In this document: positions 11,961 through 26,560 of the stretch, one piece after another
How the letters are laid out: the number at the start of each line of letters is the position of its first letter
Numbering within the stretch: position 1 is the first letter of the stretch
Assembly (NCBI GenBank): GCA_963513935.1
Contig: OY740768.1
Location: forward strand, 72,578,877 to 72,642,876
From: Aphrophora alni
Lineage: Eukaryota; Arthropoda; Insecta; Hemiptera; Aphrophoridae
DNA length: 64,000 nucleotides
Direction of reading: 5' to 3'
The notes under the pieces: generated by a model
Told to the model about the DNA's origin: nothing
Databases searched by the model: none
What the model saw: only the letters and a program-made list of their open reading frames with translations
Position numbers and translations under genes: made by a program

Positions 11961-13469
11961 ATATTGGTTTTCCCCTCTATTTAACAAGAATAAAAATATC
12001 AATTTTTCATGAACAAACTGGTAGACCAATTATTAAAATAATATTATTTTCGTTAGAAATATCATTTTAATGGTCGTGTACCAACAGTGATAAAAGGTTT
12101 TGTGGTGGAAGTGTGAATTTGTGAGGGGGGATGAAAGAGTTTTAGGTAAACATCTCATGAAGCACATCATTGGGAAGTTTCTTTAATGTGATAAACTACA
12201 CTGGAAATTCTATTTAATTTAGTTGATCTTAATCAGAACAGTGGCTATATGCTTATAACTCAATTACAAGGATTGCAATGAATTATTTAAATCCATAACT
12301 CTCACGGCTCAAAAAGCTTTATATTTCAATTTCATTGTCAGCTAAGTAGAGTTTTGCTACCATAGACGTCTTTAATTTAGTTGACTCCTTTCTAAACTCT
12401 TTCGAAGTAGTCAAAGTAGACTATTAATATGTATTGTATAGTTTTAAGTATTGCATGTAATAAGTAAAGTATTGGTTCCTATTCCAAATTTATATTGGTT
12501 GCCATTTTTGATAAGGACATAGAAACAACTTTAAATGGAGTTTTTCTGTACTTTTACTTTAAAATTATATGACACTCAAGAAGGTTGATCATTTTAAAAT
12601 GATATAGTTGCCCACAAAAACGTTATTTGCCAGGAGGGAGAAAAATTGTATATTGATTTCAACCTATACATATCTCGTTCTTTTTAAATTACCACGTTCA
12701 AAATGTATAAAAAATAAAAGAGACTTTTGAGACATGTTTCATCAACGTAACTTTATCCTACATCTTTTTCAAAATGTTATCTAAATTATATTAAAAATGT
12801 ATACCAATAAGCTAAGTAAGAATAAATAACAGTTTTTTGTGTGAAAAATTTAGTTAAAAATTATCTGTGTAAAAACATTGCAATAATTTTCTCAAAAAAT
12901 AATTTACAAAACACAATACTAATGAAAATCAATAGTTATCTTAATTTTTCCAAAATGGCGTCTGTAGAACTTTTTCAATGTAAGGAGTGATAAAAATCGG
13001 CGTTTTAATTTTTTTTCGAAAGTTCCACCTTAGAAGTTACTTACATCAAATAATTTTTATTTATTTTTAACTGGATTTTTTCCTTGAATTTCGTATATCC
13101 TTTTTGTAAACGTTTTATTATTAAAATCTTTAATTTGAATGATATAAATTACATTAATATTTGAAATAATATTTTTAAATTGAAATAACAACTATTTTTT
13201 GTTATTGGCAAATTACTTGGCCTATTTGATTTTACTTAAAATTTCGCAGACTGATTTGGGTCATTAATCTTATCATTTCACCAAAATTAGAATGAAATCT
13301 GTATAGAATTACTTATTTTATATCTCCTTGGCTATTATTTTAATTTTAAGAGATGTTAAACAATATTTTTTATTTGTTTACTTATTAACTGCATTTTTTT
13401 TTAATTCAACAATAAACGTTAGACCTGATTTGAAATCACAATTTTTTTTTCATATGTATCATATTCTCA

Positions 13470-15655
13470 AACCATACAGTTTGATACCCTTTGAGATTAT
13501 CAAGGTTAATAGTCATTTTTAAACAATATGAAGATGTGATCAGACAATTTAAGTACATACTCTGGACAGGATAAGCAATAAAAACAAATTTAACCCAGCT
13601 GCTAATTAAATGGACCTATTCTTTCTTCTAGTTCTTAATTCTAGTTCTTTCTTTCTTTATTTTTTTACTTAATTCCCTTTTAAAACTCGAACAAAAACAA
13701 ATAGCAATTCTTAATTCACTTATCATTATTGAATTTCATTAGGAATTACTGAAATTTTTGTAGTTACTATTTTCAATATTAAGAGAAGCTCTATCTTAAT
13801 ATCTTTTCTTTTTATACTATTATAAGAGATAATTAACTTGACATTCAGTTTTTTTTTTTTTTTTTTTTTTTTCAATACAAATTCTAATTTAAGGAATTAA
13901 AAAGGTGTAAAGTGTGCATTTAGTAAAAAAACCCTTTATATATTGAATGGTTGTGAAGTCATTGTACATTCAGTAATCATGAATATACAACGATAAAGCC
14001 GTATTGTGTTCTACTGTTTTACGAACGCTATTTGCGATAATAAGCTCTTATATACGACTACTTTGCTTATAATAACCAGGAAAATACAGTGGTAATATTA
14101 TAAGCTAAAATATCGTCCTTAGTGTGACGATAATATACAGAATTTTGTATCTCGCACTACGTTTATGAGGGAATAATGAGTCTTGTTTCAGTGAGAAAAC
14201 CTAGGAGGAATCCAACTTTAGAGTTGTGGGGGGCGGAAGAGATTGTAGAACTTATAGATGAAATATAACAAACAACGAGAGAATCTTATGCCGTAGTTTG
14301 AAACTGATTTGAGTCAGTTTCCTAAAAAAGTAAGATTTGGAAATAGTTGGGTTGTCTAACGAGATCAAGCAGATTGTGTAAAAGCAAAAGCCTAACTTTG
14401 TAGATGATAATTCTTGTTGTTGTAATAAGTATAACATTGTATTTAAAGTGTAATATTGTATGGAAAGAATAGAAACCGATGGTCAAGATTGTAGTAAAAA
14501 ACTTGTTAAACAATTTTTCTGAAGAAAATAATGAAACTAGCATATATTGTACACTATCATACACTATATTGTACACAGGCATTATCGTAGTCTGATTCGC
14601 CGTCGAATTGGCCCTATCTGAATTATACATTTTAAGTTTAATATATCTAATAGTGCCTAAATATTTTAATGATTAAGGTCTGAATATATTAGTGACATCC
14701 TGCTACCAAATATTATCTACCCTGACAATCAGGAAAATAATAGTGACTATAATATATGATATGTAATTTTTCTATAATATTTTTTACACAAAATTATTAA
14801 TCTGAATCTATAGGGTTACCGGTCGTAATCTTTAGAATATAAGAAAATTAAAGTTTGAAAAATATGTAAATAAAAACGTTTGATTTGAACTTGCATCGTC
14901 CATACATTGTGTTTGCCACTTACTGCTACACATTCCTGGAGAATAATTAATTTCCAAACTCATTACATAGACAAACAATATTACAACTTTGGAGAACCAT
15001 TTGTATTGCAGCCATTGTATTCATAGAGTACAATTTATAATACTATTATTGTTGTATAATATTAACCAATATCCACAGTCGGTGTTATTCCAAAGTTTCT
15101 ATGATTAATGACCAATGTATATTGCAATGGACCAACAAACTTCTCTGCTCATAATCCACCAATTTTTATTATTATGGTTTGTTATAAAGTTATTGCTCTG
15201 TTTCACATTAAAATATAATTATTAGATGTTAATTAATTATTAGATACGTTTTTCAACTTCTGAGCATAATAAAATTACACTTTATATAACTTTAAATATA
15301 TAAGTTGGCCAAAATAATTTAATATATTTCATCGTGGAGTTCACTGGTTTTATGCGTATTACTTACCAGAATCTGGAGACCCTTAGTAACCCCTTGAGAG
15401 TGAACAAGCTAACAAATTCACACTTTTTAGACATTTTCTTTTTGCAAGTAATTTAATAAATCTTGAAGTGACCGGAAGTATTTTGGTGGTATACAATTTC
15501 GTATTTATTGATTATCTGTATATTGGTGCAATTGTTTACTGACAGAAGACAAGCAGAAATCTTTCCAAAAACCACTTTACAGACTTGGATGATTTCAAAA
15601 CGAATAATTCAAGGATAAATTCGTTACAGATTTTTTAACTCATTACGTAATGTTT
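13470..15655 (+). repeat. Copy A of a diverged ~2.2-kb direct duplication
   Basis: Runs of near-identity to 15705-17640 occur in the same order. 13520-13630 matches 15767-15880, including TAAAAACAAATTTAAC. 13890-14040 matches 16115-16260, including AGTAATCATGAATATACAA. 14200-14260 matches 16400-16460. 14764-15045 matches 16862-17155, including TCTTTAGAATATAAGAAAAT. 15460-15545 matches 17410-17515. The offset is about 2.1-2.25 kb. Indels and substitutions show an old event. No coding function is seen. A 24-nt T run sits at 13849-13872. Confidence 0.85.
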
Positions 15656-15657
15656 CT

Positions 15658-15691
15658 CTGTACTACTTCTATTTATATAGAAGTAGTACAG
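15658..15691. repeat. Perfect 15-bp stem hairpin at the duplication junction
   Basis: CTGTACTACTTCTAT, four bases TTAT, then ATAGAAGTAGTACAG: a perfect inverted repeat with a 4-nt loop. It lies in the ~50-bp gap between the end of copy A and the start of copy B of the 2.2-kb duplication, and I did not see it within the other unit. Confidence 0.95.
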
Positions 15692-16450
15692 TAGTCTTAT
15701 GAATGTCAAAATATCTTGGAACCACACAGTTGAATACCAAGTGAAATTTTTAATTAATCGTCATTTGTAAACAATATGACGATGTAATCCGATGTTTTAA
15801 GTACAGCCTGCGGACAAGATACACTATAAAAACAAATTTAACAACAGCTGGCAATTAAATGGATCTTATGCTTCTTTATTATTGTTTACTTAACTCGTAA
15901 CGTTTTATAACTCGAACGACAAGTAATAGCAAATTAAAGTTCAGCATTAATTGCTGAGCTTCATTAGGAACGACTGAAATTATATGATCACTATTTTCAA
16001 TTTTTAGAGTAGATTTATTTAAATAACCTCTGTTTTATTATACCTATAGTTTTTTCTTCTAAAAATAATTATTGTCATTTAGTTTTAGACTATTTTAATA
16101 TAAATGCTAATTTAAGGAATTTAAGAGGCTTAAAGCTTGCGCTTAGTAAAGAAACCCTGAATGGACTGAAAGGTTGTGGAAGTCAATGCATATTGAGTAA
16201 TCATGAATATACAAGGAAGAAGTTGTATTGTGTTCTACTGTTTTGTGAGTCATTTGTTTCACATGGAATTCTACGTGCGATACCAAGAACACTCTATGTG
16301 GTGGTTAAACACTCTAGATAACGAGCATTTTTCTTGTATTAACCAAGAATATACAGTCATAATACAATAAATTAAAACACACAGTTTTTTAATCCTGAAA
16401 CCCTGGGAGGAATGTAACTTAAGAGTTGTGGGTGGGAGGGAGATTTTAGA

Positions 16451-16459
16451 ACTTACCTG
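16451..16459 (-). promoter_or_regulatory. Candidate recursive-splice (ratchet) site CAG|GTAAGT
   Basis: On the PC2 coding strand this reads TCATCACTAACAG|GTAAGT, preceded by TTTTT and a CCTCC stretch. It is a juxtaposed 3' splice site and perfect 5' splice consensus, the form used for stepwise removal of very long insect introns. It was the only full CAGGTAAGT I noticed on the coding strand of the 61.8-kb intron. It would divide the intron into about 45.9 and 15.9 kb. Function is inference: the pyrimidine tract is only moderate. Confidence 0.4.
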
Positions 16460-16823
16460 TTAGTGATGAAAAACTTGGAGGTTAATTTGACCTTTTAATT
16501 TTATTGTATAATTGAACAAACCAGGTAAGAAGCTTATAGTCTGCATTTAATGTCATAATCTGCAAATGAATTGAGCTAGTTTGCTATGAAAAGGAAGCCT
16601 TAACCCGATGTCTGCAAGTAGTAGGTTTGTCTAACGAGATCAAGCAGAAATAGTAAAAGAAAGGAAACCCATGGCTAGCTTTGTAGATGAAGAATACTTG
16701 TTGTTTAACTTATAATAATGTTATTAAAATCTAATATTATATTGCGAGAAAAGGATCCGGAGTGCAAAATTGTATTTGAAAAACTTGTAAAAAATTTATT
16801 GTGAAAGAAAATAATGAAACTCG

Positions 16824-16825
<2 letters not shown>

Positions 16826-16864
<39 letters not shown>
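16826..16864. repeat. (TA)n microsatellite
   Basis: About 39 bp of alternating TA within copy B of the duplication. The equivalent site in copy A is not expanded. Confidence 0.97.
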
Positions 16865-16866
<2 letters not shown>

Positions 16867-17640
16867 TTTTCTCTAAGATTTCTTTGCACAAAATGAATAA
16901 TAAGAATCACTGATTGTTACCGGTCATAATCTTTAGAATATAAGAAAATTAAAATTTGAAAAAATATGAAAATCCATGCGTTTGATTTCAGCTTGCATTG
17001 TCGATACATTATGTTTTCCACTTACTACTACACATTCTCTGTAGAATAATTAATTTACAAACTCATTAAACAGACAAACAATATTACAACTTTGGACAAT
17101 CATTTATATTGCAGCTATGCATTCATACAGTAAAATTTATAACAATAAGTCTTTAAATTAGAATTTACATTTAAAGAGACTAAAAGTAAATTTCAAAAGG
17201 TACTCTTGGGGAAAGAAGTATAGTTATAATACAGTAGATAAGATGTAAATAACTCTACTCTAAAAATTGAATATAATGACCGGAATATTTTCCATTGTTC
17301 CCAAAAAAGCTCAGAAATGATCTCTGAGGTTAAATTTGCTTACTTCCTTTAAACCTTTATCTACATTTTTATTTTAAAGTAATTCTTAAACAGCACATAG
17401 CTGATCAGAAATTTTGATAGGAAGGGAAGTTATTTTGGTGGTTTGTGTATAATATACGATCACGTTCTTACTGGTCATGTATGTGTATATACGTACGCTT
17501 GTTTACTAACTTATATATGAAATTGACTAAGAAGAGAAAAATCATATAGAAAATCCATATAAAATCCCCCATTTTAAATATACAACACTATGGATAAATT
17601 TGTGTGCATAAATGTTTTAGGATGACAAAATTTATAAAAT

Positions 17641-18798
17641 TTCACAATACATCTAATTTACCAAACAAAACCTTCAGTGGTCAGCTAATACGGGAATAGA
17701 AATCAAATATTTTAAAATTCGTTTCTTTTATATCCGAACTGTGTGTAAAAATGTGTACTATATTCTTACTACTAGTCAATTTTGTAATTAGAGTACATGA
17801 TTTTCAGAGACTTTGGAATTAACACACCGTGGTATCCAAGAATAAATTGTACACTAACAGTCAATGACAGTCCTACAGTCTCTGTAGTAAACATGAAAGA
17901 CTTATTAGGCCATTCTTTTCTTTTATCCAAGGGTTAAGAGTTTGACTTGTAACAACTTCACTAAGTTTGTTTATGTTTACTTTACGCTGTCTCTGTCTTT
18001 ATCAATTTCTTCTTATCGATCTATGTGTCTAATCAAACTTTAGCTCTTGACTCTTTTGATTACTACGTTTGTCTAATAACATTTTGACTGAAAGTGTTTT
18101 AATATAACACTACCTTAAAATATTTCTTTCAGTTATAACAGATGAAATTACCCTCCCGTGATTTGTATTTTATATGTTCATTAAAGATTCTTAAATTTAA
18201 TGTATTCCTTACACATTCTGTTTATAATTCTTTAACATAAAGTTGTACAACAAATTGTTATCACTTAGTGATTGATCATATTATATGTTACTTCCTCATA
18301 TATGAGCACTAGCTATTTTAATCTCTAGTGCAAACACTTACATCTGAGATTAACACCAACGTCTCTGATTGATTGTACATGTGTTTTTATATAATAGTAT
18401 TGCCAAGTTGGAATTATATATTTTCTTACATCTTTTAAGACATTTAATTCATATCTCATTTGTTAGCTAACATTTTTCTCTAGATTTGGGTTTTGCCATT
18501 CTTAGAGCTGTTTCATCAATTCATTAAAAATCTTAAACATACACACAACAAATATATTTATATATGTATAAGTACAAGTACGTGTGCACTTTTATTAAGA
18601 GAAAATCTTGAGTTACAAATCGACCTTTTTTAGGTTTAAATTTGTTGTGTGGATTCGTTTTACGATTGGTTTATAATGTTACTTAACCGAAAAAAAAAAG
18701 ATTAGTTAGATCAAAATTAACCTTCAAAAAGAGCTATCTTTAACAAAATAATTTTTAACTGCACAACATTGTCCGAAAACATAATAATGAATAGATTA
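17641..18798. other. AT-rich intron sequence, nothing recognised
   Basis: No gene, element end or repeat seen apart from ordinary AT-rich sequence. Confidence 0.5.
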
Positions 18799-18915
18799 AT
18801 TAGTTTCAATTTTGTTAGAATTTTTCATGTAAACTAAAGGTTTTATAATTAATTAAAAAATATTAAAATTTTTTTTAATTAATGATATTTGAAACTGACT
18901 GAATTTGAAACTAAT
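18799..18915. repeat. Foldback (imperfect inverted-repeat) segment, ~117 bp
   Basis: The outer arms ATTAGTTTCAA (18799) and TTGAAACTAAT (ending 18915) are complementary. Inside them, ATAATTAATTAAAAAATATT faces TTTTTTTTAATTAAT near 18870-18885. Possibly a small foldback element; the AT-rich core makes chance pairing likely for the inner arms. Confidence 0.45.
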
Positions 18916-18987
18916 TATATAAGTAAGTTCTACATTATAAGTTTGCCACGGTATTCTTTGTTCAACTATAAATATATATAGTTTATC

Positions 18988-18990
<3 letters not shown>

Positions 18991-19021
<31 letters not shown>

Positions 19022-19127
19022 TGGCCTAAGGATGAGGCCAGTCAGCAATGATGATAGACACAATACATGAAAATGAATTTTCTTCCTATCCCGTCTGCGA
19101 TATAACGAATCTAGTTATCATCATTGT
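18991..19127. repeat. (TA)n tract followed by two inverted repeats
   Basis: TA repeats at 18991-19019 are followed immediately by a perfect 7-bp stem, CTGGCCT/AGGCCAG (19021-19041). An 11-bp inverted repeat follows, CAATGATGATA (about 19047) with TATCATCATTG (ending about 19127). This patch is GC-richer than its surroundings. Confidence 0.7.
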
Positions 19128-19156
19128 AATATGAGGCAGCACTCATGGGCTTAGTT

Positions 19157-19201
19157 GTATTGGGTCTCATTGGTTAAGAATAGGTGTATTGGGTCTCATT
19201 G
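19157..19201 (+). repeat. Two direct copies of a 16-bp motif, 29-bp period
   Basis: GTATTGGGTCTCATTG occurs at 19157 and again at 19186, identical. A simple local duplication. Confidence 0.95.
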
Positions 19202-21838
19202 TGTGCATAAATAATGACTGAGTACGATTATTTAGTCATTGAAACGTTTTATTATTGGTGTCTTATTTTAGTGTGAAAATTAGTGTTTCGTTTACGAATA
19301 ATTTCCACAATAAGCAAATGTTTCACAATATTTACTCAATATTTATGAAGGAAAAAAATTAATTGAAACATAGAGATATTTAATACAAATTTGATTATAC
19401 TTTGAAAAGTTTGTGATGTGTTTAATTAATAAGAATTCTGTCATTTTAATTAAAATGAAATAAATAGATGATCGATAGAGTTTACATAACTCTATTGCAG
19501 TTAAATACTAAAGCTAATGTATTTACACTTTACTGAGAATAAACTAATTAAGGTGCTTTGATGTTAACTTATTGATCTATACATTTAATATTGATGTTAT
19601 AAAGTGTTTTATGAGGCTACCTATTGATATGTTAACACTAAATTCGTATAACGCCAAATTAAATGACTTAAGTGTCACTAAAATAAATTAAACACAATTA
19701 AAATATTTTATCAGCTATTTATAGAGAAAGCTATTATATGAATATTAATTGAGTAGTTGATTACCTAAACCGTAAAATCAGTAATATTTTATCTCTTGTT
19801 AATTTCTAAACTTAATTATGTTAAATTATTAATTAAATGTTTAGTAATCGAAAGGAATAAGTGATTCCTATAAAAGACTATAAATTATGCACAAATATTT
19901 CTAGAACTGCCTATACAAAATGTGTAGAAAACACAAAAATTGCTATATCAAAGAAAATTTGAACATTATCCCTTCCCTTACCACAACGTTTTCTCTATAA
20001 ATAGAATTAGTTATACAGTAAACATAGTATCCACTAACTTCGTTCAACACGACATTTTTAGGACTTGGGAGAGTATAATCCTCCCAAATTTTGCTCGAAG
20101 CTCTGGAGGGTCTCAAAATGGTTCATATTTAATTGTAGCTTCTTTTTACTTCGCTAGTGTCAAACACATAGACTACTTAAACGCAATAAATTATATTCCA
20201 GATTTGACATATTTGTTTCAGCTATTTACCTTAATATAGTACCGAAATTCAAGTAAAATCTGCAGTGCTAAACTTGAAATTTATAAAAATTATTATAAAA
20301 ATTTCTTTGTTTCTTTTTAATCGATAACTCAGTAACTGACAATGTATTGAAGGTTCTGTATTGTTATAATAAGGTAGGACGAAATGGTTATACTCAATGA
20401 ATCGAATGTTTGTGCCAATATGCCCAGACATTTTAGTTAAAGTTAACGTGGTATATTCTGCGGGTCGTTAGGATGGGGGGGGGGACGCTAAATACCCATT
20501 TTGAAGAAATTCGATCATTAGGTTCGTATAAATCGATGTTAACGGAGTACTAGACATTTCCTAATAAAACATTTTTTTAACCAAAACGGAACCATAACGA
20601 CTACATTAACAATAAAAAAGTATCTCTTATTTATGTACTTATTTGTTGAACGTCTCTGATTTATTCACATTACACTAAAAAAATATATAATAAAAAATAT
20701 AGTAATAATAAATAAATATAAAAAAATTATAAAAAAAGCAGTGGTGATAGAACGTTTTTCTATAACGTTTATATTTCCATAACACTGAATTAACAAAACG
20801 TGGATTTTTCGTTGTATTTGGACAAACTTCGACTTAGTATTCCTTGTTGGGATGAAATCATTGTTGTGTCCTATGTTTGTTTTTATTCAACTACATAACA
20901 AGGTTTGACGTCTAGCTTGAATCACTGGGGACTTGCTTGCAACATCCAGAGTATGCATATAAAGCAGCAAGATTTACATATCTATACTGAACACATTTCT
21001 TACGTTACAGAATATTTATAACTCTAACATGCTTTATGTCGTAAGAGTAATTTGCAGTGTTTTATTTTATTATTATTTTTTTTTTTGTTAATTGCCTTTA
21101 CTTTAAGAGAGAAAGGGTGATTTGGTAAACGTAGAAATATATCTTCACATTAAGAAGATAACCTTTCATAGTTTTTTTAGTTAAAACTATTAAGTTCCAA
21201 TTTCTGGTTGTTGTACTGTAGAATGGACGACAAACAAATTGAAAAAGTTGTAAATGTATGAAATAAAATTGAATATCAATCACTTTTTCAAATTTGTTAA
21301 TAAAATAAACCGTACAAAAGCATCGCACTAACTTATCCACATACCTATCTACAAAACCATAAATATTGTCGGTCGTCATATCGATCTAAATGTGTCTATT
21401 CTACTTATAAGAGATGGTAAAAAGTGAATTATTATTAGTTTCTTGGTCATGCATTTTTTATGGGATGAAGGTTGGTTGAGAAGGGTCTTCTCCTTATCAG
21501 GTTAAAAAATGTATACTTAAATAGAGCCTTAAGTATATTTTAAGTATATTTTCTCCTGCAATAATCTCGTCGACAAAGTAATTAGTTCATTGAAATCAAC
21601 GGCGGTCAACTTTCATTTTCGTTTTATGAATTATTCTTAAACCAACATTTTTTTTATTTACTATTTGGTACGTAAATTGTTCCTATATTAGTTATATAAG
21701 GAATTAATCTTAAAGCTTAACCAATATTTAGACTTATACAATTTAAAACAATTGGTGGAACCAATATAAATAATACATTTCTAATTTTTTTCCAATACCT
21801 TTTTGAGATCTTAAAGGCTATCATAGCAAAATTTGAAC

Positions 21839-21912
<74 letters not shown>

Positions 21913-23999
21913 GGATCAAGTTAAGAAAATATCAATATTCTGTTTAATTTTTTTAGAAAAGCTACCCACAAATATAAAATTATGAAATAAATATTTTAGA
22001 TGCTACCAAATATGTCCACATACAATATTTGAAGAAAATTTGCACACTATTCTAGCAATCAGAAACAGTAATTATTTTATTATTTAGAAATAGATGGTTT
22101 GTCTAATTCATATAAGTTTTGTCTGAAAAATTTTGGAGCTCACCAGAAAGTACTATAAGTTAAAGTAATTTAAATATAACGGCTGCTTTAAAAGCTATAT
22201 TTCAAGTACTAAAAATAAAGATATGTAAATAAATAAGTAGATAAGTTTATAAAGGTACATTAATATGTATAATATATATTTCTCAAAGTGTAAAATATTG
22301 TAGAAGTGTGCAACGAAGTGGAATAGAGTCCAGATCAAGTTAATATGCACACAACGTTTGCTCGTGCAAACAATGTTGCTGGAATAGGAATGTCTTTTAA
22401 AATAGAATTTGTTTCTATAGTCAATGTTTGCTAGAAAATGGTCGTAACAGTTATTACAGTACCAACGTTACAAGTTATTTGGTTTTATGTATTTTTGTAA
22501 TCTCTACTCGTATAAAACACAACTTCTCACTGTCTCCCTGAATATTTGTAAGTTTATAACTCTAGAAACTATTTTCATTCCAGTTTTATTTCCAGTGTAA
22601 GTACGATATCTGATCAGGTTTGAATTAAATTAATTAAGTAGTTCTCAAATTATATCATTATCTGTCTGCACGGATCCTACAAAATTTTAAATTATAAACA
22701 TATTTTATTAACATTTTTAACGACATCACACATTTGGCACTAACCAACTTAAAATGTTGTATACAAGCTAATTATTGAACCTGAATATTTATTGGATTGT
22801 AAATTCCTAATTATTTGTTTTCTGAATAATTTTGCGACATGATATGGGAATTTTATTAAAATTAAAAGGAAATGCAAAGAAGATATTTTGCATCAATAAT
22901 GAAACAAATCAATTGATGAAATATTATTTTATTGGTAGGTAAAATGTTCTAATCCACAATAAAAAGACTCAATTGTATTTGAATAATCAAGAGTCCCTCT
23001 ATTTTATTAAATCAGTATATTTTATAGACTACACTCTTCATATTCCAAATAGAAATGTAATTTAAAAAAATATTATTTAAATACTCGATTAGCTCAAATC
23101 TGGCACATAACTTTAAATAAAAGACAAAAATAATCCAAAAAATAACATTTTGTATTTACATTCAAATTATTAAAATAAAGCAAATTTCGTATGTTTTATG
23201 GCGACAAATAAATAAGTAAGCTAAATATTAGTATTAACTTAAGGCTCTTTATTACTTCACAAATACGTGTTTTTACGCTTCGTACTTGCCGTTACCTTTA
23301 TATTGGCTGTGAATAGTCAATTAAGCTAACCTAATTTATTTAATAATGTTTGATTAATCTGCCTGTATTAAATTTCCTTTGATATCCAATAAATTTTCGA
23401 TTACCATTTTGTTAGTCTCATAGACAATAATTGTTATTAATTTATCCCTCATAACATAATGTGGCTTTTAATTATAATTATTACTATTTTTAGTCGATAA
23501 TTACCAATCGCTTTTGAATATAGGGGATCATATTTTTGAAGAAATTATAACGTCGTCGTCATTTACGTATTTTAAATATCCGAAATATAAGTCTGTTAAT
23601 CTCAGATATTCAAACATTATTAAAGTAATGCAAGGAGGGTTGAATATAGTAGTGAGGGTTGGGAATTTCAAACCAATTTACCTGAAAGCGTCTTTTTAAA
23701 AGACGTATCTTCGAATTAAATAAATATATCCATTATTACTATGCCCATACGATAAATAATGGAAAGTTCAAGTATAGAAAATAATATATAAAAAATATAT
23801 ATTTTTACATAAAGAAGTTAGACCTCATATAATCTGTTATTTTTGTTTTATTACGAAAAAATATATACCAACCCCACTTTAAAAAATAAAATTAAATTAA
23901 AAAACACTATTTTGTTCATATTTAAGTTTGCTTGTCCTTCCGCTTGTCAAAATTAAACATAATTTTATTATAATCCTCTGAAAATATGTTAATCTATCA
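19202..23999. other. AT-rich intron with a compound microsatellite, no gene recognised
   Basis: Holds a G10-type run near 20476, an AAGTATATTTT duplication at about 21530-21551, and the (TA)n(TG)n tract at 21844-21912. Several short frames exist, but all have AT-driven composition and no family resemblance. Confidence 0.5.
21844..21912 (+). repeat. (TA)n(TG)n compound microsatellite
   Basis: About 41 bp of TA followed by about 27 bp of TG. The same TA-then-TG order recurs at 27913-27956. Confidence 0.97.
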
Positions 24000-24690
24000 A
24001 GCATGCTGGATTGATGTAATAGCAAGAAGCGAAAGTGCACACTTTAGTTTGGAAGAGTGCAAAGACTCTCTTCCCTGTGTGCGGGTTGGAAGTATGGACC
24101 TAAAGTAGTTCTTCCATTAGATGAAATACACTGCAGTGTTCAGAGGTCTTTACAATCTTACTGAACGTATACCAAAATGAACCCAAGACAACGGATATAG
24201 TTAACGTGATGTTCTGACAGTCGGGTGGCATTAAAAATTTCAGCGCCAGCTGGGTTTGTAACTTGCTTGTGGATTAGTACAAACACATTACCGGTAAGGT
24301 GAGTCTGGTGTAGACTCCAGGACACTTTGGTGTGGAATGGTAGGAGTGGAGATTGGGGTGGAGATCAGACGAGTTATCAAAGATGAGTGAACGTGGCTGT
24401 GAGATGACAACATTCAGGATCCCGGTTATATCATGCAGTAGACTACTTGTAGTATTGGTTTGTAAAGAGTATTAAGGTAGGTGGAACACATTGACAGATT
24501 GTAGACCGGGAAGAAGATTAGAGAAAAGTTCGATCGAGATTAGACAAGAGCACAGGTTAAACCTAATCGTTTTTGTATGGGATCAGTCAGTATAAAAGGA
24601 CACTATTCCTTGGATAGATTTTCAACACGATAAGTGAGATTGATAACCCATCTTTCCATAGATACGGGAAGATAATTAGGCAATTATCTT
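24000..24690 (+). other. GC-richer island with a TATA-like box
   Basis: Near-balanced base composition (for example 24301-24420) in an otherwise AT-rich region. A perfect TATAAAAGG lies at 24591-24599. No open frame continues through it and I recognise no protein. It could be a solo LTR or other transposon piece carrying a promoter, or a relict promoter. No terminal repeats were found. Confidence 0.35.
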
Positions 24691-26315
<1,625 letters not shown>

Positions 26316-26404
26316 TTATTTGTTGTTTGGTTTTTTAGTTGACGCAAAAAGCAAATACAATTTATAAAATAGGTATTTTCTGTGCAATTAAAATCCAGCC
26401 AATT

Positions 26405-26560
26405 GCGTCAACTTATACCAACCACCGTTTGTCGTAAGTGAGCCCTCCCGCCATCTTACCAAATGTTGGAAGAACTAAATCTAAATGAAAAGAACTGCGA
26501 CCACTGAGCTCTTCCTCATTGAAACGACGACTTAAACTACAGAGCTACTGGGATGCTTAC
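26405..26560 (-). repeat. Possible tRNA-like SINE fragment
   Basis: GC-richer patch. On the minus strand it contains GAGCTCAGTGGTCGCAG and a nearby GTAGCTCTGTAGTTTAAG, both resembling a tRNA A box (TAGCTCAGTGGTTAGAG). I found no convincing B box (GGTTCGAA), so this may be chance. Confidence 0.25.

Larger units (their letters stand above)
6526..13469. other. Long AT-rich intron stretch with few landmarks
   Basis: About 7 kb of AT-rich sequence without a recognisable gene or intact element. Landmarks are a C8 run near 8750, a somewhat GC-richer piece at about 8990-9125 (one plus frame open for ~40 codons, not recognised), and two related fragments at 7620-7810 and 11830-11960 (separate entries). 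Near 12955 is a 'TCCAAAATGGCGTC' string of a kind that recurs at about 33155 and 48230, probably shared repeat debris. Confidence 0.5.
15705..17640 (+). repeat. Copy B of the diverged ~2.2-kb direct duplication
   Basis: Matches copy A (13470-15655) in order, with substitutions and indels. It differs by a (TA)n expansion at 16826-16864, where copy A has a short AT sequence, and by the string ACTTACCTG at 16451-16459, where copy A reads ACTTATAG. Confidence 0.85.
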
